Below, in pieces: positions 37,501-45,015 of a DNA stretch of 64,000 bases. This DNA is from Janthinobacterium sp. J1-1. Lineage in GTDB: Bacteria; Pseudomonadota; Gammaproteobacteria; Burkholderiales; Burkholderiaceae_D. The notes under the pieces are model-generated. The model was not told the origin of the DNA, did no database searches, and was given only the letters and a program-made list of their open reading frames with translations. Positions within the stretch are counted from its first letter, which is position 1. The number at the start of each line of letters is the position of its first letter. The position numbers and the translations under genes were made by a program. The stretch lies in assembly GCF_030944405.1 (NCBI RefSeq), contig NZ_CP132339.1, forward strand, positions 310,001-374,000. Reading direction: 5' to 3'.

Positions 37501-38156
37501 AGCCGTTCGGCGGCGAAGGCAAGTCGGGCACCGGCCCGAAGGCGGGCGGTCCGCTGTATTTGAAACGCCTGCAGCGCAATGCGCCGGCGGGGGCGCAGCA
37601 TCAGCGCCAGGCGGCGCCGGCGCTCGACGCGCTGATCGTCTGGGCCAAGATGCACGGCCACGACCAGGTGATGCAGCTGGCCCAGGAATACACGCGCACC
37701 ACCTTGCTGGGCAGCACCATCGTCTTGCCGGGCCCGACGGGCGAACGCAATACCTTGAGCTTTGCCGCGCGCGGCACGATCCTGTGCGCGGCCGCCACCT
37801 CCGGTGTGCTGATCAACCAACTGGCGGCGGTCCTGGCGACCGGTAACCAGGCGCTGGTGCTGGCGCAATCCGTCAGCCTGATCCCGGCCGACTTGCCGGC
37901 GGCCCTGAAAGACCGCATCCAGGTCATTACGGATATTTCGTCGGGCGAACACGATTTCCAGATCGCCATGATCGAAGCGGCACTGGCCGGCGAGCTCAAA
38001 CCGCTGCTGGCGGCCCGTGAAGGGGCCGTGGTGGGCACCATAGCGACGACGGCTGACTCCGCCATCCCGCTGTGGCGCCTGGTCGCCGAGCGGGCGCTGT
38101 GCGTGAATACGACGGCGGCCGGCGGCAATGCCAGCCTGATGATGCTGAGCGTGTAA
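34503..38156 (+). CDS. putA: bifunctional proline dehydrogenase / L-glutamate-gamma-semialdehyde dehydrogenase
   Basis: A 1217-residue PutA that oxidises proline to glutamate in two steps at the inner membrane face, with FAD and then NAD. It has no N-terminal ribbon-helix-helix domain, so it is bifunctional and not its own repressor, in line with the divergent Lrp-type gene. The proline dehydrogenase barrel lies at about residues 180-480 (YSYDMLGEAALT, GFNIDAEETDRLELSL, FMVRLVKGAYWDAEIK). The aldehyde dehydrogenase part lies at about 590-1050, with Glu804 in LIAETGGQNA and the nucleophile Cys838 in SAGQRCSALR. A C-terminal ~180-residue domain (to LMMLSV) matches the long type B/C PutA proteins. 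It ends in a strong terminator. Confidence 0.98.
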   Translation: MHPAGHPAFTPHPFAALQAEILPEATAPRAAITAAYRRDEVSAVQWLLQQVRPSSTETTAEGQALAHRLVSNVRQKRTRASGVDALMHEFSLSSEEGVALMCLAEALLRIPDTQTADRLIADKISKGDWKKHLGESPSMFVNAATWGLLITGKLVGTSSESGLGSAMTRLIARGGEPLIRKGVDLAMRMLGNQFVTGQTIEEALKNSHDNETRGYRYSYDMLGEAALTEQDAANYYASYETAIHAIGKASNGRGIRNGPGISVKLSALHARYSRAQRARVLAELLPRVKALLLLAKQYNIGFNIDAEETDRLELSLDLMEALAFDADLAGFDGIGYVVQAYQKRCPFAIDYLIDLARRSGRKFMVRLVKGAYWDAEIKRAQVDGQDGYPVYTRKVYTDVSYLVCAQKLLAASSLIYPQFATHNAQTLATIYTWARRDGITDYEFQCLHGMGETLYDQVVGPANLDKPCRIYAPVGSHETLLAYLVRRLLENGANSSFVNQIVDENVAIDSLIRDPLEQARLQGGLPHPAIPLPLAMFGGERKNSAGIDLSNDETLRALADGLAQPHAWQASPLIDGAVSLNAPTLNICNPARHDDQVGKVAEACPADVETALAAASAFAPAWQGTEASLRAHALRRAADLFEEHHVELMALAVREAGKSLPNAIAEIREAVDFLRYYAAEVDHAPATVALGPVTCISPWNFPLAIFTGQVAAALAAGNVVLAKPAEQTPLIAWRAVQLLHEAGVPRGALQFLPGSGEVVGAALCQDARVKGVIFTGSTQVAQLINRTLAARGVAENLDIPLIAETGGQNALIVDSSALPEQVVQDVMSSAFDSAGQRCSALRVLFLQEEIADKTIRMLKGAMQELRVGNPDRLATDIGPVIDAEAQGNLLAHINRMKTVAIDHFSLDLPPVEGTFVAPTVLEIKSLDQLTQEVFGPVLHVIRYQRAHLPQLVQSINDSGYGLTLGIHTRIDETIDFITQRAHVGNIYVNRNIVGAVVGVQPFGGEGKSGTGPKAGGPLYLKRLQRNAPAGAQHQRQAAPALDALIVWAKMHGHDQVMQLAQEYTRTTLLGSTIVLPGPTGERNTLSFAARGTILCAAATSGVLINQLAAVLATGNQALVLAQSVSLIPADLPAALKDRIQVITDISSGEHDFQIAMIEAALAGELKPLLAAREGAVVGTIATTADSAIPLWRLVAERALCVNTTAAGGNASLMMLSV

Positions 38157-38182
38157 GCTCAGTGTTCAATTGATGGCGCTTT

Positions 38183-38217
38183 AAAAAGGCAGAACCTGCG
38201 GGTTCTGCCTTTTTTTT
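38183..38217. terminator. Rho-independent terminator, bidirectional
   Basis: A 10-bp stem (AGGCAGAACC / GGTTCTGCCT, 4-base loop) followed by eight T on the plus strand and preceded by five A, so it can also end minus-strand transcription of mtnN, whose stop is at 38225. It terminates putA. Confidence 0.92.
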
Positions 38218-38224
38218 GAGCCAA

Positions 38225-39001
38225 TCATTCTGCCAGGCGCTGGCACAGCCGTTTGATCGTGCCAAACGCATAACGCGAGGCCACGCTGTGCACGAAGCGC
38301 ATGAAGTCGACGGCCGCCTCTTCATTGGCGTTGTCCGACACCGTGCGCATGATGGTAAACGGCACGCCCAGTTCGAAACACACTTGCGCCACGGCCGCGC
38401 CTTCCATTTCGACGGCCAGCAGGTCAGGCAGATCCGCTTTCAACTGGTTCACATGGGCGGCGCTGCCGATGAACTGGTCGCCGCTGGCGATCAGGCCACG
38501 GTGCACCTGCGGTTGCTGCAAATTGAATTGTGCAATTTCCAGCGGATCGAGCACTGCTTGCGCATCCTCGCGCAAAAAATCCTGGGCGGCGCCGGCCAGT
38601 TGTTCGCTCAACGCCAGGTCGGTGGCAAAGCGCTGCAAGCCTGTCAGCGGCACTTCGAAGCGGGGAAACAGGGGGCGCGCATCCATATCGTGCTGCAGCA
38701 GGGCTTCGGCGACCACGATATCGCCTACTTTCACCAATTTATCCCCACTGCCGGCCACGCCGGTGAAGACGATGTGGGTAACTCCGAACTTTTCCACAAG
38801 CAAAGAAGCCGTCATGGCGGCGGCAACCTTGCCCAGACGCGACAGGACGCACACAGCGTCGATATTCCACAGCTGTCCAAGGGTGTAGACCCGCATGCCG
38901 TGCGAACGCGTGACGGCCCCTTGCATGGCTTCTACCAGCCCCTGCTGTTCTTCATGCAAGGCGCTGATGATCCCCAAACGCATTTTTTTGTCTGTATTCA
39001 T
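38225..39001 (-). CDS. mtnN: 5'-methylthioadenosine / S-adenosylhomocysteine nucleosidase
   Basis: A 258-residue nucleosidase (Pfs/MtnN). It cleaves adenine from methylthioadenosine and S-adenosylhomocysteine, in methionine recycling and in the route to autoinducer precursors. Motifs: MRLGIISALHEE at the start, VFTGVAGSGDKLVKVGDIVV, and the base/ribose-binding LLAVEMEGAAVAQVC with TVSDNANEEAA carrying the catalytic Asp. It is slightly longer than the E. coli enzyme. Its upstream region is the 1.3-kb repeat array at 39.1-40.2 kb. Confidence 0.95.
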   Translation of the reverse strand: MNTDKKMRLGIISALHEEQQGLVEAMQGAVTRSHGMRVYTLGQLWNIDAVCVLSRLGKVAAAMTASLLVEKFGVTHIVFTGVAGSGDKLVKVGDIVVAEALLQHDMDARPLFPRFEVPLTGLQRFATDLALSEQLAGAAQDFLREDAQAVLDPLEIAQFNLQQPQVHRGLIASGDQFIGSAAHVNQLKADLPDLLAVEMEGAAVAQVCFELGVPFTIMRTVSDNANEEAAVDFMRFVHSVASRYAFGTIKRLCQRLAE

Positions 39002-39112
39002 GTGTTTTTCACTGGTTTTGCGGGATTGAAAACGTTAACCGAAGCCGTTGACGGCGCTTTTCCACCGTTCGCGTTTGTTTCTGTGTTTTAAATAAAGAGG
39101 TATACATAAAAA

Positions 39113-39307
39113 TAGTAGTGATAGTAAACGCGTGTTTTTCTGTGGATAAGTCGGTATACCGTCGCGTTAACAAGCACTTAGGCCCTAAAAAAGGCGCTGC
39201 ATAAGCATTGTATCGAGGCCGGACTTGTTTGGGATAAAAGTTCGCCTGTGGACAAAGAACGACTTTTCCCACATCTCATCCTGTGGATATACAGGCAGTT
39301 ATCCACA
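39113..39307 (-). other. origin-type unwinding module A: DnaA-trios plus DnaA boxes
   Basis: Triplets TAG-TAG-TGA-TAG-TAA (39113-39127), a 13-base spacer, then the perfect DnaA box TGTGGATAA (39141-39149). Read on the minus strand this is TTATCCACA, spacer, then a run of 3'-GAT/AAT-5' trios on the complementary strand, the order described for the basal unwinding system of bacterial origins. AT-rich DNA (TATACATAAAA) follows the trios. Further boxes: TGTGGACAA at 39247, TGTGGATAT at 39282 and TTATCCACA at 39299. One trio is imperfect. Confidence 0.65.
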
Positions 39308-39533
39308 CCAGGCAGCAAAAACCACGGTTTTCACGGTTGCCGCCGTGCTGTTGGCGCACCTGGATGGCTGGCCAGCATGTTGGCCAAGGTCGACTACGGA
39401 TTCCTGCAGACGGTTTGGCAGTGACTGTCAGCGTCGCCGTTAACGTTTTTTTTTTGCGCTATTTGCCGGTTTTTGGAAAAAACGGCGAGGTTTGCGTTTT
39501 TTTGTCGGTTTACAATAGATTCATATATAAAAA

Positions 39534-39727
39534 TAGTAGTAATAGTAAACGTCGATCTTTCTGTGGATAAGTCGTTTTTTTTCAACAGGATCAATCGTTT
39601 ACGCGAAAAAAAAAGCCTGCATAAAGCCTGTATCGCCGAAGGAGCAAAATTGTATAAAATATCGGCGCTGCGCTAACTTCATGTTTACGCACAAGTCATC
39701 CTGTGGATATCGACTGACTTATCCACA
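39534..39727 (-). other. origin-type unwinding module B: DnaA-trios plus DnaA boxes
   Basis: The cleanest module. Five perfect trios TAG-TAG-TAA-TAG-TAA (39534-39548), a 13-base spacer, and TGTGGATAA (39562-39570), flanked on the trio side by TCATATATAAAAA. Downstream at fixed distance lie TGTGGATAT (39702) and TTATCCACA (39719), which face each other across 8 bases. On the minus strand the trio run reads TTACTATTACTACTA, very close to the trio tract I recall from the B. subtilis origin. Confidence 0.7.
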
Positions 39728-39977
39728 ACCGTTCTGAAACTTCCCTTTTTTGCACTGTGCAGACCTTGCCTGATCCGTCGGCAGGTGTTCGTTCGCGCGT
39801 CGTTTCCCGCAAGACGGTTTGGCAGTCTCGACGTTGTCGTGCTGGCTTGCCGTTTTTTGCTGGCTCAGTGTTGGCGCGATTTTTTTTTAGCTGGGCCAGA
39901 GCTGCATCAAACGGATTAGCCATGGCGAGGCCAACTGCGCGTGACCAGGTTTACCCTAACAAGATCGTATACAAGAA

Positions 39978-40173
39978 TAGTAATAGTAGTTAACGCAGGA
40001 CTTTCCTGTGGATAAGTACAGATTTATCCTTGTAAACAAAAACTTGGCGCGCGTATAAACGCTGGGCAAGGGTTGTATGACAGCTGAACAGTTTTGGGAC
40101 AAAAAAATCGTCCCTGAAAAATTTTTCGTTTACGCACATAGTGTACCTGTGGATATCCATACACTTATCCACA
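39978..40173 (-). other. origin-type unwinding module C: DnaA-trios plus DnaA boxes
   Basis: Trios TAG-TAA-TAG-TAG followed by TTA (39978-39992), a 14-base spacer and TGTGGATAA (40007-40015). TGTGGATAT (40148) and TTATCCACA (40165) repeat the inverted pair 141 bases from the first box. TTTACGCACA before the pair is shared with module B. The last trio is imperfect and the spacer is one base longer. Confidence 0.62.
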
Positions 40174-40345
40174 GCTGGAAAGGGTGTTTTTGAGCACGGA
40201 TTGCGCAGGCTGAGCAATTAATGTCGCCGAGCAAGGACACTGGTGGTAATCTGCTTTGCGACTCATGCACGAACAGACTCTGGTAATGGCAAGCGGCGAG
40301 GAGACACGCCGCCCACCCTCGAAAGTATTACCGAAAGGAGCTTCA

Positions 40346-41983
40346 TTGGAATCGGCAGGCGAATTCGACTACATCATCATCGGTGGCGGTACGGCAGGGT
40401 GCGTGCTGGCCAACCGGCTCACGCGCGACCAGAACGCCAACGTCTTGCTGGTGGAAGCGGGCGGCAAGGACGACTATGTGTGGATACACATTCCTGTCGG
40501 CTACCTGCATTGCATCGGCAATCCGCGCACCGACTGGCTGTATTCCACCCAGGCCGATGCGGGCCTGGGCGGGCGCAGCCTGATTTATCCACGTGGAAAA
40601 GTGCTGGGCGGCAGCTCGTCCATCAACGGCATGATTTATATGCGCGGCCAGGCACAGGACTATGACCGCTGGGCCGAGCTCGCCGGCGACGCGTCCTGGG
40701 GCTGGGACCAGGTGCTGCCGCTGTTCCGGCAAAGCGAGGATTATCATGGCGGCGCATCGAGCCACCACGGCGCCGGCGGCGAATGGCGGGTGGAAAAACA
40801 GCGCTTGTCATGGGATATCCTGAACGCTTTCCGTGATGCGGCGGAACAGGTCGGCATCCCGAAAACGCCGGATTTTAATCGCGGCGACAACAGCGGCAGC
40901 AGCTATTTCGACGTCAACCAGCGCCGCGGCATCCGCTGGAATACCTCGAAAGCGTTCTTGAAGCCGGCCTCGCGCCGGCCCAATCTGACCATCATGACGG
41001 GCTGCCACGTGGAACGGCTGCAGATCAGCGCCTCGGATAACGGTCCGCGCTGCACCGGCATCACGTTTACGGGCGGCGGCACGCAGTGGCAGGCGACGGC
41101 GCGGCGCGAAACGCTGCTGACGGCTGGCGCCATCGGTTCACCGCATCTGCTGCAATTGTCCGGCATCGGTCCGGCCGCCTTGCTGCGGCAACATGGCATC
41201 GCGCCCATGGTCGACGCCCCTGGCGTGGGCGGCAATCTGCAGGATCATTTGCAGCTGCGCATGGTGTTCAAGGTGCAGGGTGTGAAAACCTTGAACATGA
41301 TGGCTGGCAATTTGCTGGGCAGGATGCAGATCGGCTTGCAATATGCGCTGTTCCAGAGCGGGCCGATGTCGATGGCGCCGTCGCAGCTGGGCGCGTTTGC
41401 CCGCTCCGACCCGGGCCAGGCCACGCCGAATCTGCAATATCACGTACAGCCCTTGTCGCTCGACAAATTCGGCACGCCCTTGCATGCGTTTCCCGCATTT
41501 ACGGCCAGCGTCTGCAATCTGCGCCCGACCTCGCGCGGACAAGTACAACTGGCGTCGAACGACAGTTATGCGCCACCAAGCATTGCCCTCAATTACCTGA
41601 GTACGCCGGAAGACCGCCAGGTGGCGGCGGACGCCTTGCGCCTGACGCGCAGCATCGTCGCCGCGCCGGCCTTGCAGCGGTTTGCGCCGCAGGAATACAA
41701 GCCGGGTCCGCAATACCAGACGCAAGCCGAGCTGGTGCAGGCGGCCAGCGAGATCGGCACGACGATTTTCCATCCTGTCGGTACTTGCCGCATGGGCTTG
41801 GCCAGCGATCCTTTATCGGTGGTCGACAGCCAGTTGCGGGTGATCGGCGTGGCGGGCTTGCGCGTGGTCGATGCCTCCATCATGCCGTATATCACTTCGG
41901 GCAATACCAACTCGCCGACCGTGATGATCGCGGAAAAGGCGGCGCACATGATACAAAAATGCTGGAAACCCGAGACGGTTTGA
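40346..41983 (+). CDS. GMC-family oxidoreductase (choline dehydrogenase-like)
   Basis: A flavoprotein of the glucose-methanol-choline family, which oxidises alcohols with FAD. I place the start at TTG 40346 because a strong AAAGGAG site lies 5 bases before it and it leads directly into EFDYIIIGGGTAGCVLANRL; ATG 40256 would add 30 residues with no ribosome site. That gives 545 residues. Motifs: FAD-binding GGGTAGC, GKVLGGSSSINGMIYMRGQ (GMC signature 1), GAIGSPHLLQLSGIGP (signature 2), and the active-site His in FHPVGTCRMG. C-terminal TSGNTNSPTVMIAEKAA is typical. It has no transporter or betaine genes beside it, so the substrate is open. Confidence 0.9.
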   Translation: MESAGEFDYIIIGGGTAGCVLANRLTRDQNANVLLVEAGGKDDYVWIHIPVGYLHCIGNPRTDWLYSTQADAGLGGRSLIYPRGKVLGGSSSINGMIYMRGQAQDYDRWAELAGDASWGWDQVLPLFRQSEDYHGGASSHHGAGGEWRVEKQRLSWDILNAFRDAAEQVGIPKTPDFNRGDNSGSSYFDVNQRRGIRWNTSKAFLKPASRRPNLTIMTGCHVERLQISASDNGPRCTGITFTGGGTQWQATARRETLLTAGAIGSPHLLQLSGIGPAALLRQHGIAPMVDAPGVGGNLQDHLQLRMVFKVQGVKTLNMMAGNLLGRMQIGLQYALFQSGPMSMAPSQLGAFARSDPGQATPNLQYHVQPLSLDKFGTPLHAFPAFTASVCNLRPTSRGQVQLASNDSYAPPSIALNYLSTPEDRQVAADALRLTRSIVAAPALQRFAPQEYKPGPQYQTQAELVQAASEIGTTIFHPVGTCRMGLASDPLSVVDSQLRVIGVAGLRVVDASIMPYITSGNTNSPTVMIAEKAAHMIQKCWKPETV

Positions 41984-42104
41984 ACTTGCTTGCAGCAGGA
42001 TAGCGAGGCGAAAATCCCCGTAGTTATACTGTATTGTGCGGCAAATTCAAGTTGTGTATTATAAAAAAGACTAAGTAGTACAAAAAGTACAACTAGGAGA
42101 CACG

Positions 42105-42875
42105 ATGTCAAACATCATCTTGGAAACAAGAAATTTGACCAAGGAATTCAAGGGCTTCACCGCTGTGAGCGATGTGAACCTGCAAGTGGAACGCGGCCAT
42201 ATCCACGCCTTGATCGGCCCTAACGGCGCCGGCAAGACCACGTGTTTTAACCTGCTCACGAAATTCCTGGTTCCCACTTCCGGACAGATCCTGTTCAATG
42301 GAAAAGATATCACGGCCGCGAAACCGGCCCAGATCGCCCGCATGGGGGTGATCCGTTCTTTCCAGATTTCCGCCGTTTTCCCGCATCTGTCGGTGCTGCA
42401 GAATGTGCGCATCGGCTTGCAGCGCCAGCTCGGTACCTCGTTTTATTTCTGGCAAAGCGAACGCGCCTTGAACCAGCTCAACGACCGCGCCATGGCTTTG
42501 CTCGCTGAAGTGGACCTTACCGAGTTTGCCGATACCATCACGGTCGACATGCCATACGGCCGCAAGCGCGCGCTCGAGATCGCCACCACCCTGGCGATGG
42601 AGCCGGAAATGATGCTGCTCGATGAACCGACGCAGGGCATGGGCCACGAAGACGTGCACCGCGTCACCGAGCTGATCAAGAAGGTCTCGGCCGGCCGCAC
42701 CATCCTGATGGTGGAACACAATATGAGCGTGGTCTCCGGTATCTGCGACAAGATTTCCGTGCTGCAGCGCGGCGCCATGCTGGCCGAGGGCAGTTATGCG
42801 GAAGTGTCGCGCAATCCGCAGGTGATGGAAGCGTATATGGGCACCACCCACGCCGAACTGGAAGGAGCGCATTGA
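42105..42875 (+). CDS. livG: branched-chain amino acid-type ABC transporter ATP-binding protein LivG
   Basis: A 256-residue ABC ATPase of the LivG type, first gene of a livGFKHM cluster. Walker A is GPNGAGKT (residues 38-45), the signature region is MPYGRKRALEIATTLAMEP as in other LivG proteins, and Walker B is MMLLDEPTQGM, followed by the H-loop MVEHNM. It pairs with LivF to drive uptake through LivHM. The stop overlaps livF (ATGA). Confidence 0.95.
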   Translation: MSNIILETRNLTKEFKGFTAVSDVNLQVERGHIHALIGPNGAGKTTCFNLLTKFLVPTSGQILFNGKDITAAKPAQIARMGVIRSFQISAVFPHLSVLQNVRIGLQRQLGTSFYFWQSERALNQLNDRAMALLAEVDLTEFADTITVDMPYGRKRALEIATTLAMEPEMMLLDEPTQGMGHEDVHRVTELIKKVSAGRTILMVEHNMSVVSGICDKISVLQRGAMLAEGSYAEVSRNPQVMEAYMGTTHAELEGAH

Positions 42876-43597
42876 TGACGTCTGCAAACAAAGCGCCGGC
42901 GCTGGAAATTTCGCAGCTGCAAACCTGGTATGGCGAGTCGCACATCTTGCATGATGTGAACCTGAAAGTGCAGCAGGGCGAGGTGGTCACTTTGCTGGGC
43001 CGCAATGGCGCCGGCCGCACCACCACCTTGCGCGCCATCATGGGCCTGACGGGCGCGCGCACCGGCTCGATCAAGGTCAACGGCGTCGAAGCGATCGGTT
43101 TGGCCACGCACAAGATCGCCCACCTGGGCATCGGCTATTGTCCCGAGGAGCGCGGCATTTTTTCTTCGCTGTCGACGGAAGAAAACCTGATGCTGCCGCC
43201 CAACCTGGCCAGCGGCGAGAAGGGCATGTCGGTGGCGGAAATCTACGCCATGTTCCCCAACCTGCAGGAGCGCCGCCACAGCCAGGGCACGCGCCTGTCC
43301 GGCGGCGAACAGCAGATGCTGGCCGTGGCGCGCATCTTGCGCACGGGCGCGCGCCTGCTGCTGCTCGATGAAATTTCGGAAGGCCTGGCGCCCGTCATCG
43401 TGCAGGGCCTGGCGCGCATGATCACCACCCTGAAAGCGAAGGGATACACCATCGTTATGGTGGAGCAGAATTTCCGGTTTGCCGCACCGCTGGCGGACCG
43501 GTTTTATGTGATGGAGCATGGTCAGATCGTCGAGACTTTTGCTGCATCCGAACTGGAGGCCAAGATGCCGGTACTGACCGAGCTGCTTGGCGTGTAG
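42872..43597 (+). CDS. livF: branched-chain amino acid-type ABC transporter ATP-binding protein LivF (Walker A Lys to Arg)
   Basis: A 241-residue LivF-type ATPase; the ATG at 42872 overlaps livG by 4 bases and the second ATG at 42875 is an alternative. Walker A reads GRNGAGRTT: residue 49 is Arg where Lys binds the ATP phosphates. The rest is intact: signature LSGGEQQMLAVARIL, Walker B LLLLDEISEGLAP, H-loop MVEQNF (Gln-Asn rather than His-Asn, usual in LivF). So this site may hydrolyse ATP weakly, leaving LivG as the main motor, or Arg may substitute in this lineage. Confidence 0.94.
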   Translation: MMTSANKAPALEISQLQTWYGESHILHDVNLKVQQGEVVTLLGRNGAGRTTTLRAIMGLTGARTGSIKVNGVEAIGLATHKIAHLGIGYCPEERGIFSSLSTEENLMLPPNLASGEKGMSVAEIYAMFPNLQERRHSQGTRLSGGEQQMLAVARILRTGARLLLLDEISEGLAPVIVQGLARMITTLKAKGYTIVMVEQNFRFAAPLADRFYVMEHGQIVETFAASELEAKMPVLTELLGV

Positions 43598-43646
43598 TGC
43601 GAGCGATCGAATTCAATAGCAAACAATAATTTCCAACGGAGACACC

Positions 43647-44855
43647 ATGAAACGTAACGCTATCGCCATTGCCACCGCTGCCATTTGCGCAGTGGGCTTT
43701 TCCTCCTTCGCTCACGCCCAGGTCTCGGGCGACACCATCAAGATCGGTTTTATTTCGGACATGTCGGGCGTCTATTCCGACGTCGATGGCTTGGGTGGCG
43801 CCGAAGCCATCAAGATGGCGATCGCCGACGCCGGCGTGGTCCTGGCTGGCAAGAAAGTGGAATTCATTTCCGCCGACCACCAGAACAAGGCCGATATCGC
43901 CGCCTCCAAGGCACGCGAGTGGTTCGACCAGCAGGGCGTGGACATGCTGATCGGCGGCACCAATTCCGGCGCCAGCCTGGCGATGGCCAAGGTCGCGGCC
44001 GAAAAGAAAAAAATCTTCGTTGCCATCGGCGCCGGCTCCTCGCGCCTGACCAATGAAGAATGCTCGCCGTACACCGTGCACTACGCCTACGACACCGTGG
44101 CGCTGGCGCGCGGCACCGGCGGCACCATCGTCAAGCAGGGCGGCAAGAACTGGTATTTCATGACGGCCGACTATGCGTTTGGCCACTCGCTGGAAAAAGA
44201 CACGGCCGAGGTCGTCAAGGCGGCCGGCGGCAAGGTGCTGGGCAGCGTCAAGCATCCGCTGGGCGCCTCCGACTTCTCGTCCTTTCTGCTGCAGGCGCAA
44301 GCGGCCAAGCCACAGATCCTGGGCCTGGCCAATGCCGGTGGCGACGCCATCAACAGCATCAAGGCCGCCAATGAATTCGGCGTGTCGAAAAATGTCAGGC
44401 TGGCGGGCTTGCTGATCTTTATCAACGACATCCATTCGCTGGGCCTGAACCTGACGCAGGGCATGTACCTGACCGATGGCTGGTACTGGGATTTGAATCC
44501 GGAAACGCGGGCCTGGTCGAAACGCTATTTCGACAAGATGAAGAAAGAGCCGTCGATGCTGCAGGCCGCCGACTACTCGGCAGCAAGCAACTACCTGAAA
44601 GCCGTCAAGGCGCTCGGTACCGACGATTCCGACAAGGTCATGGCCTACCTGAAAAAGACCAAGATCAACGACATGTTCACCAAGAACGGCGAAGTGCGTC
44701 CCGACGGCCGCATGGTGCACGACATGTATCTGATGGAAGTGAAAAAGCCGGCCGAGTCGAAATACCCATGGGATTACTACAAGGTGGTGGCCACCGTGCC
44801 GGGCGCGCAGGCGTACCTGACCAAGGCCGAATCGAAGTGTTCGCTCTGGAAATAA
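43647..44855 (+). CDS. livK: ABC transporter periplasmic substrate-binding protein (LivK-type)
   Basis: A 402-residue exported binding protein. The signal peptide ends at AHA-Q (residue 24/25). The mature protein has the periplasmic-binding-protein type 1 fold: IKIGFISDMSGVYSDVDG at the start, INSGASLAMAKVAAE-like loops, and a long C-terminal part with KTKINDMFTKNGEVRPDGR. Members of this subfamily (with ISADHQNKADIAASKAREWF) often bind aromatic acids, amides or urea-like ligands rather than leucine, so the symbol states type, not ligand. It sits between the ATPases and the permeases. Confidence 0.9.
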   Translation: MKRNAIAIATAAICAVGFSSFAHAQVSGDTIKIGFISDMSGVYSDVDGLGGAEAIKMAIADAGVVLAGKKVEFISADHQNKADIAASKAREWFDQQGVDMLIGGTNSGASLAMAKVAAEKKKIFVAIGAGSSRLTNEECSPYTVHYAYDTVALARGTGGTIVKQGGKNWYFMTADYAFGHSLEKDTAEVVKAAGGKVLGSVKHPLGASDFSSFLLQAQAAKPQILGLANAGGDAINSIKAANEFGVSKNVRLAGLLIFINDIHSLGLNLTQGMYLTDGWYWDLNPETRAWSKRYFDKMKKEPSMLQAADYSAASNYLKAVKALGTDDSDKVMAYLKKTKINDMFTKNGEVRPDGRMVHDMYLMEVKKPAESKYPWDYYKVVATVPGAQAYLTKAESKCSLWK

Positions 44856-44862
44856 ACTAACG

Positions 44863-44899
44863 GCACTGCCCGCCTGGCGCCATGCCACGCGGGCAGTGC
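44863..44899 (+). other. intercistronic hairpin between livK and livH
   Basis: An 11-bp perfect stem (GCACTGCCCGC / GCGGGCAGTGC) with a 15-base loop starts 8 bases after the livK stop. No T-run follows. Such structures after a binding-protein gene usually protect its mRNA or reduce read-through to the permease genes, giving excess binding protein. Effect inferred. Confidence 0.6.
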
Positions 44900-45015
44900 T
44901 GTCGTGGCCGTTCGCACTGGCCATGTTTCACCTTGCGCCGCCGCGCCCAGGCGTGGCCGTGCGTCTCCCTTGACACCACACCGTCGTCCGGCGGTGCTTT
45001 TTATACTGTGATGCC

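Larger units (their letters stand above)
39101..40178 (+). repeat. three-unit tandem array with DnaA-trio and DnaA-box modules (candidate replication origin)
   Basis: The gap 39002-40345 contains no supported gene. It holds three related units, each about 197 bases of conserved core, starting near 39111, 39532 and 39976. Spacings agree to within a base or two: first DnaA box at 39141, 39562, 40007; second at 39282, 39702, 40148; inverted third at 39299, 39719, 40165 (steps 420-421 and 445-446). Between box 1 and box 2 lie GCATAA...TGTATCG (units A, B) and TTTGGGA(T/C)AAAA (units A, C). GACGGTTTGGCAGT recurs at 39409 and 39813 in the linkers. Long A and T runs occur throughout. The content matches a bacterial origin or an origin-derived locus. 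Confidence 0.85.

Noticed and set aside
39225..39993. Short ORFs of 62-95 codons in the origin-like array, both strands
   Set aside because: They lack ribosome sites, contain runs of Lys/Phe from A/T tracts and follow the repeat units; the region is better explained as non-coding.
40586..40604. Mixed DnaA-box / parS-like TTATCCACGTGGAAAA in the GMC gene
   Set aside because: Neither consensus is complete and it lies in coding sequence; likely chance.
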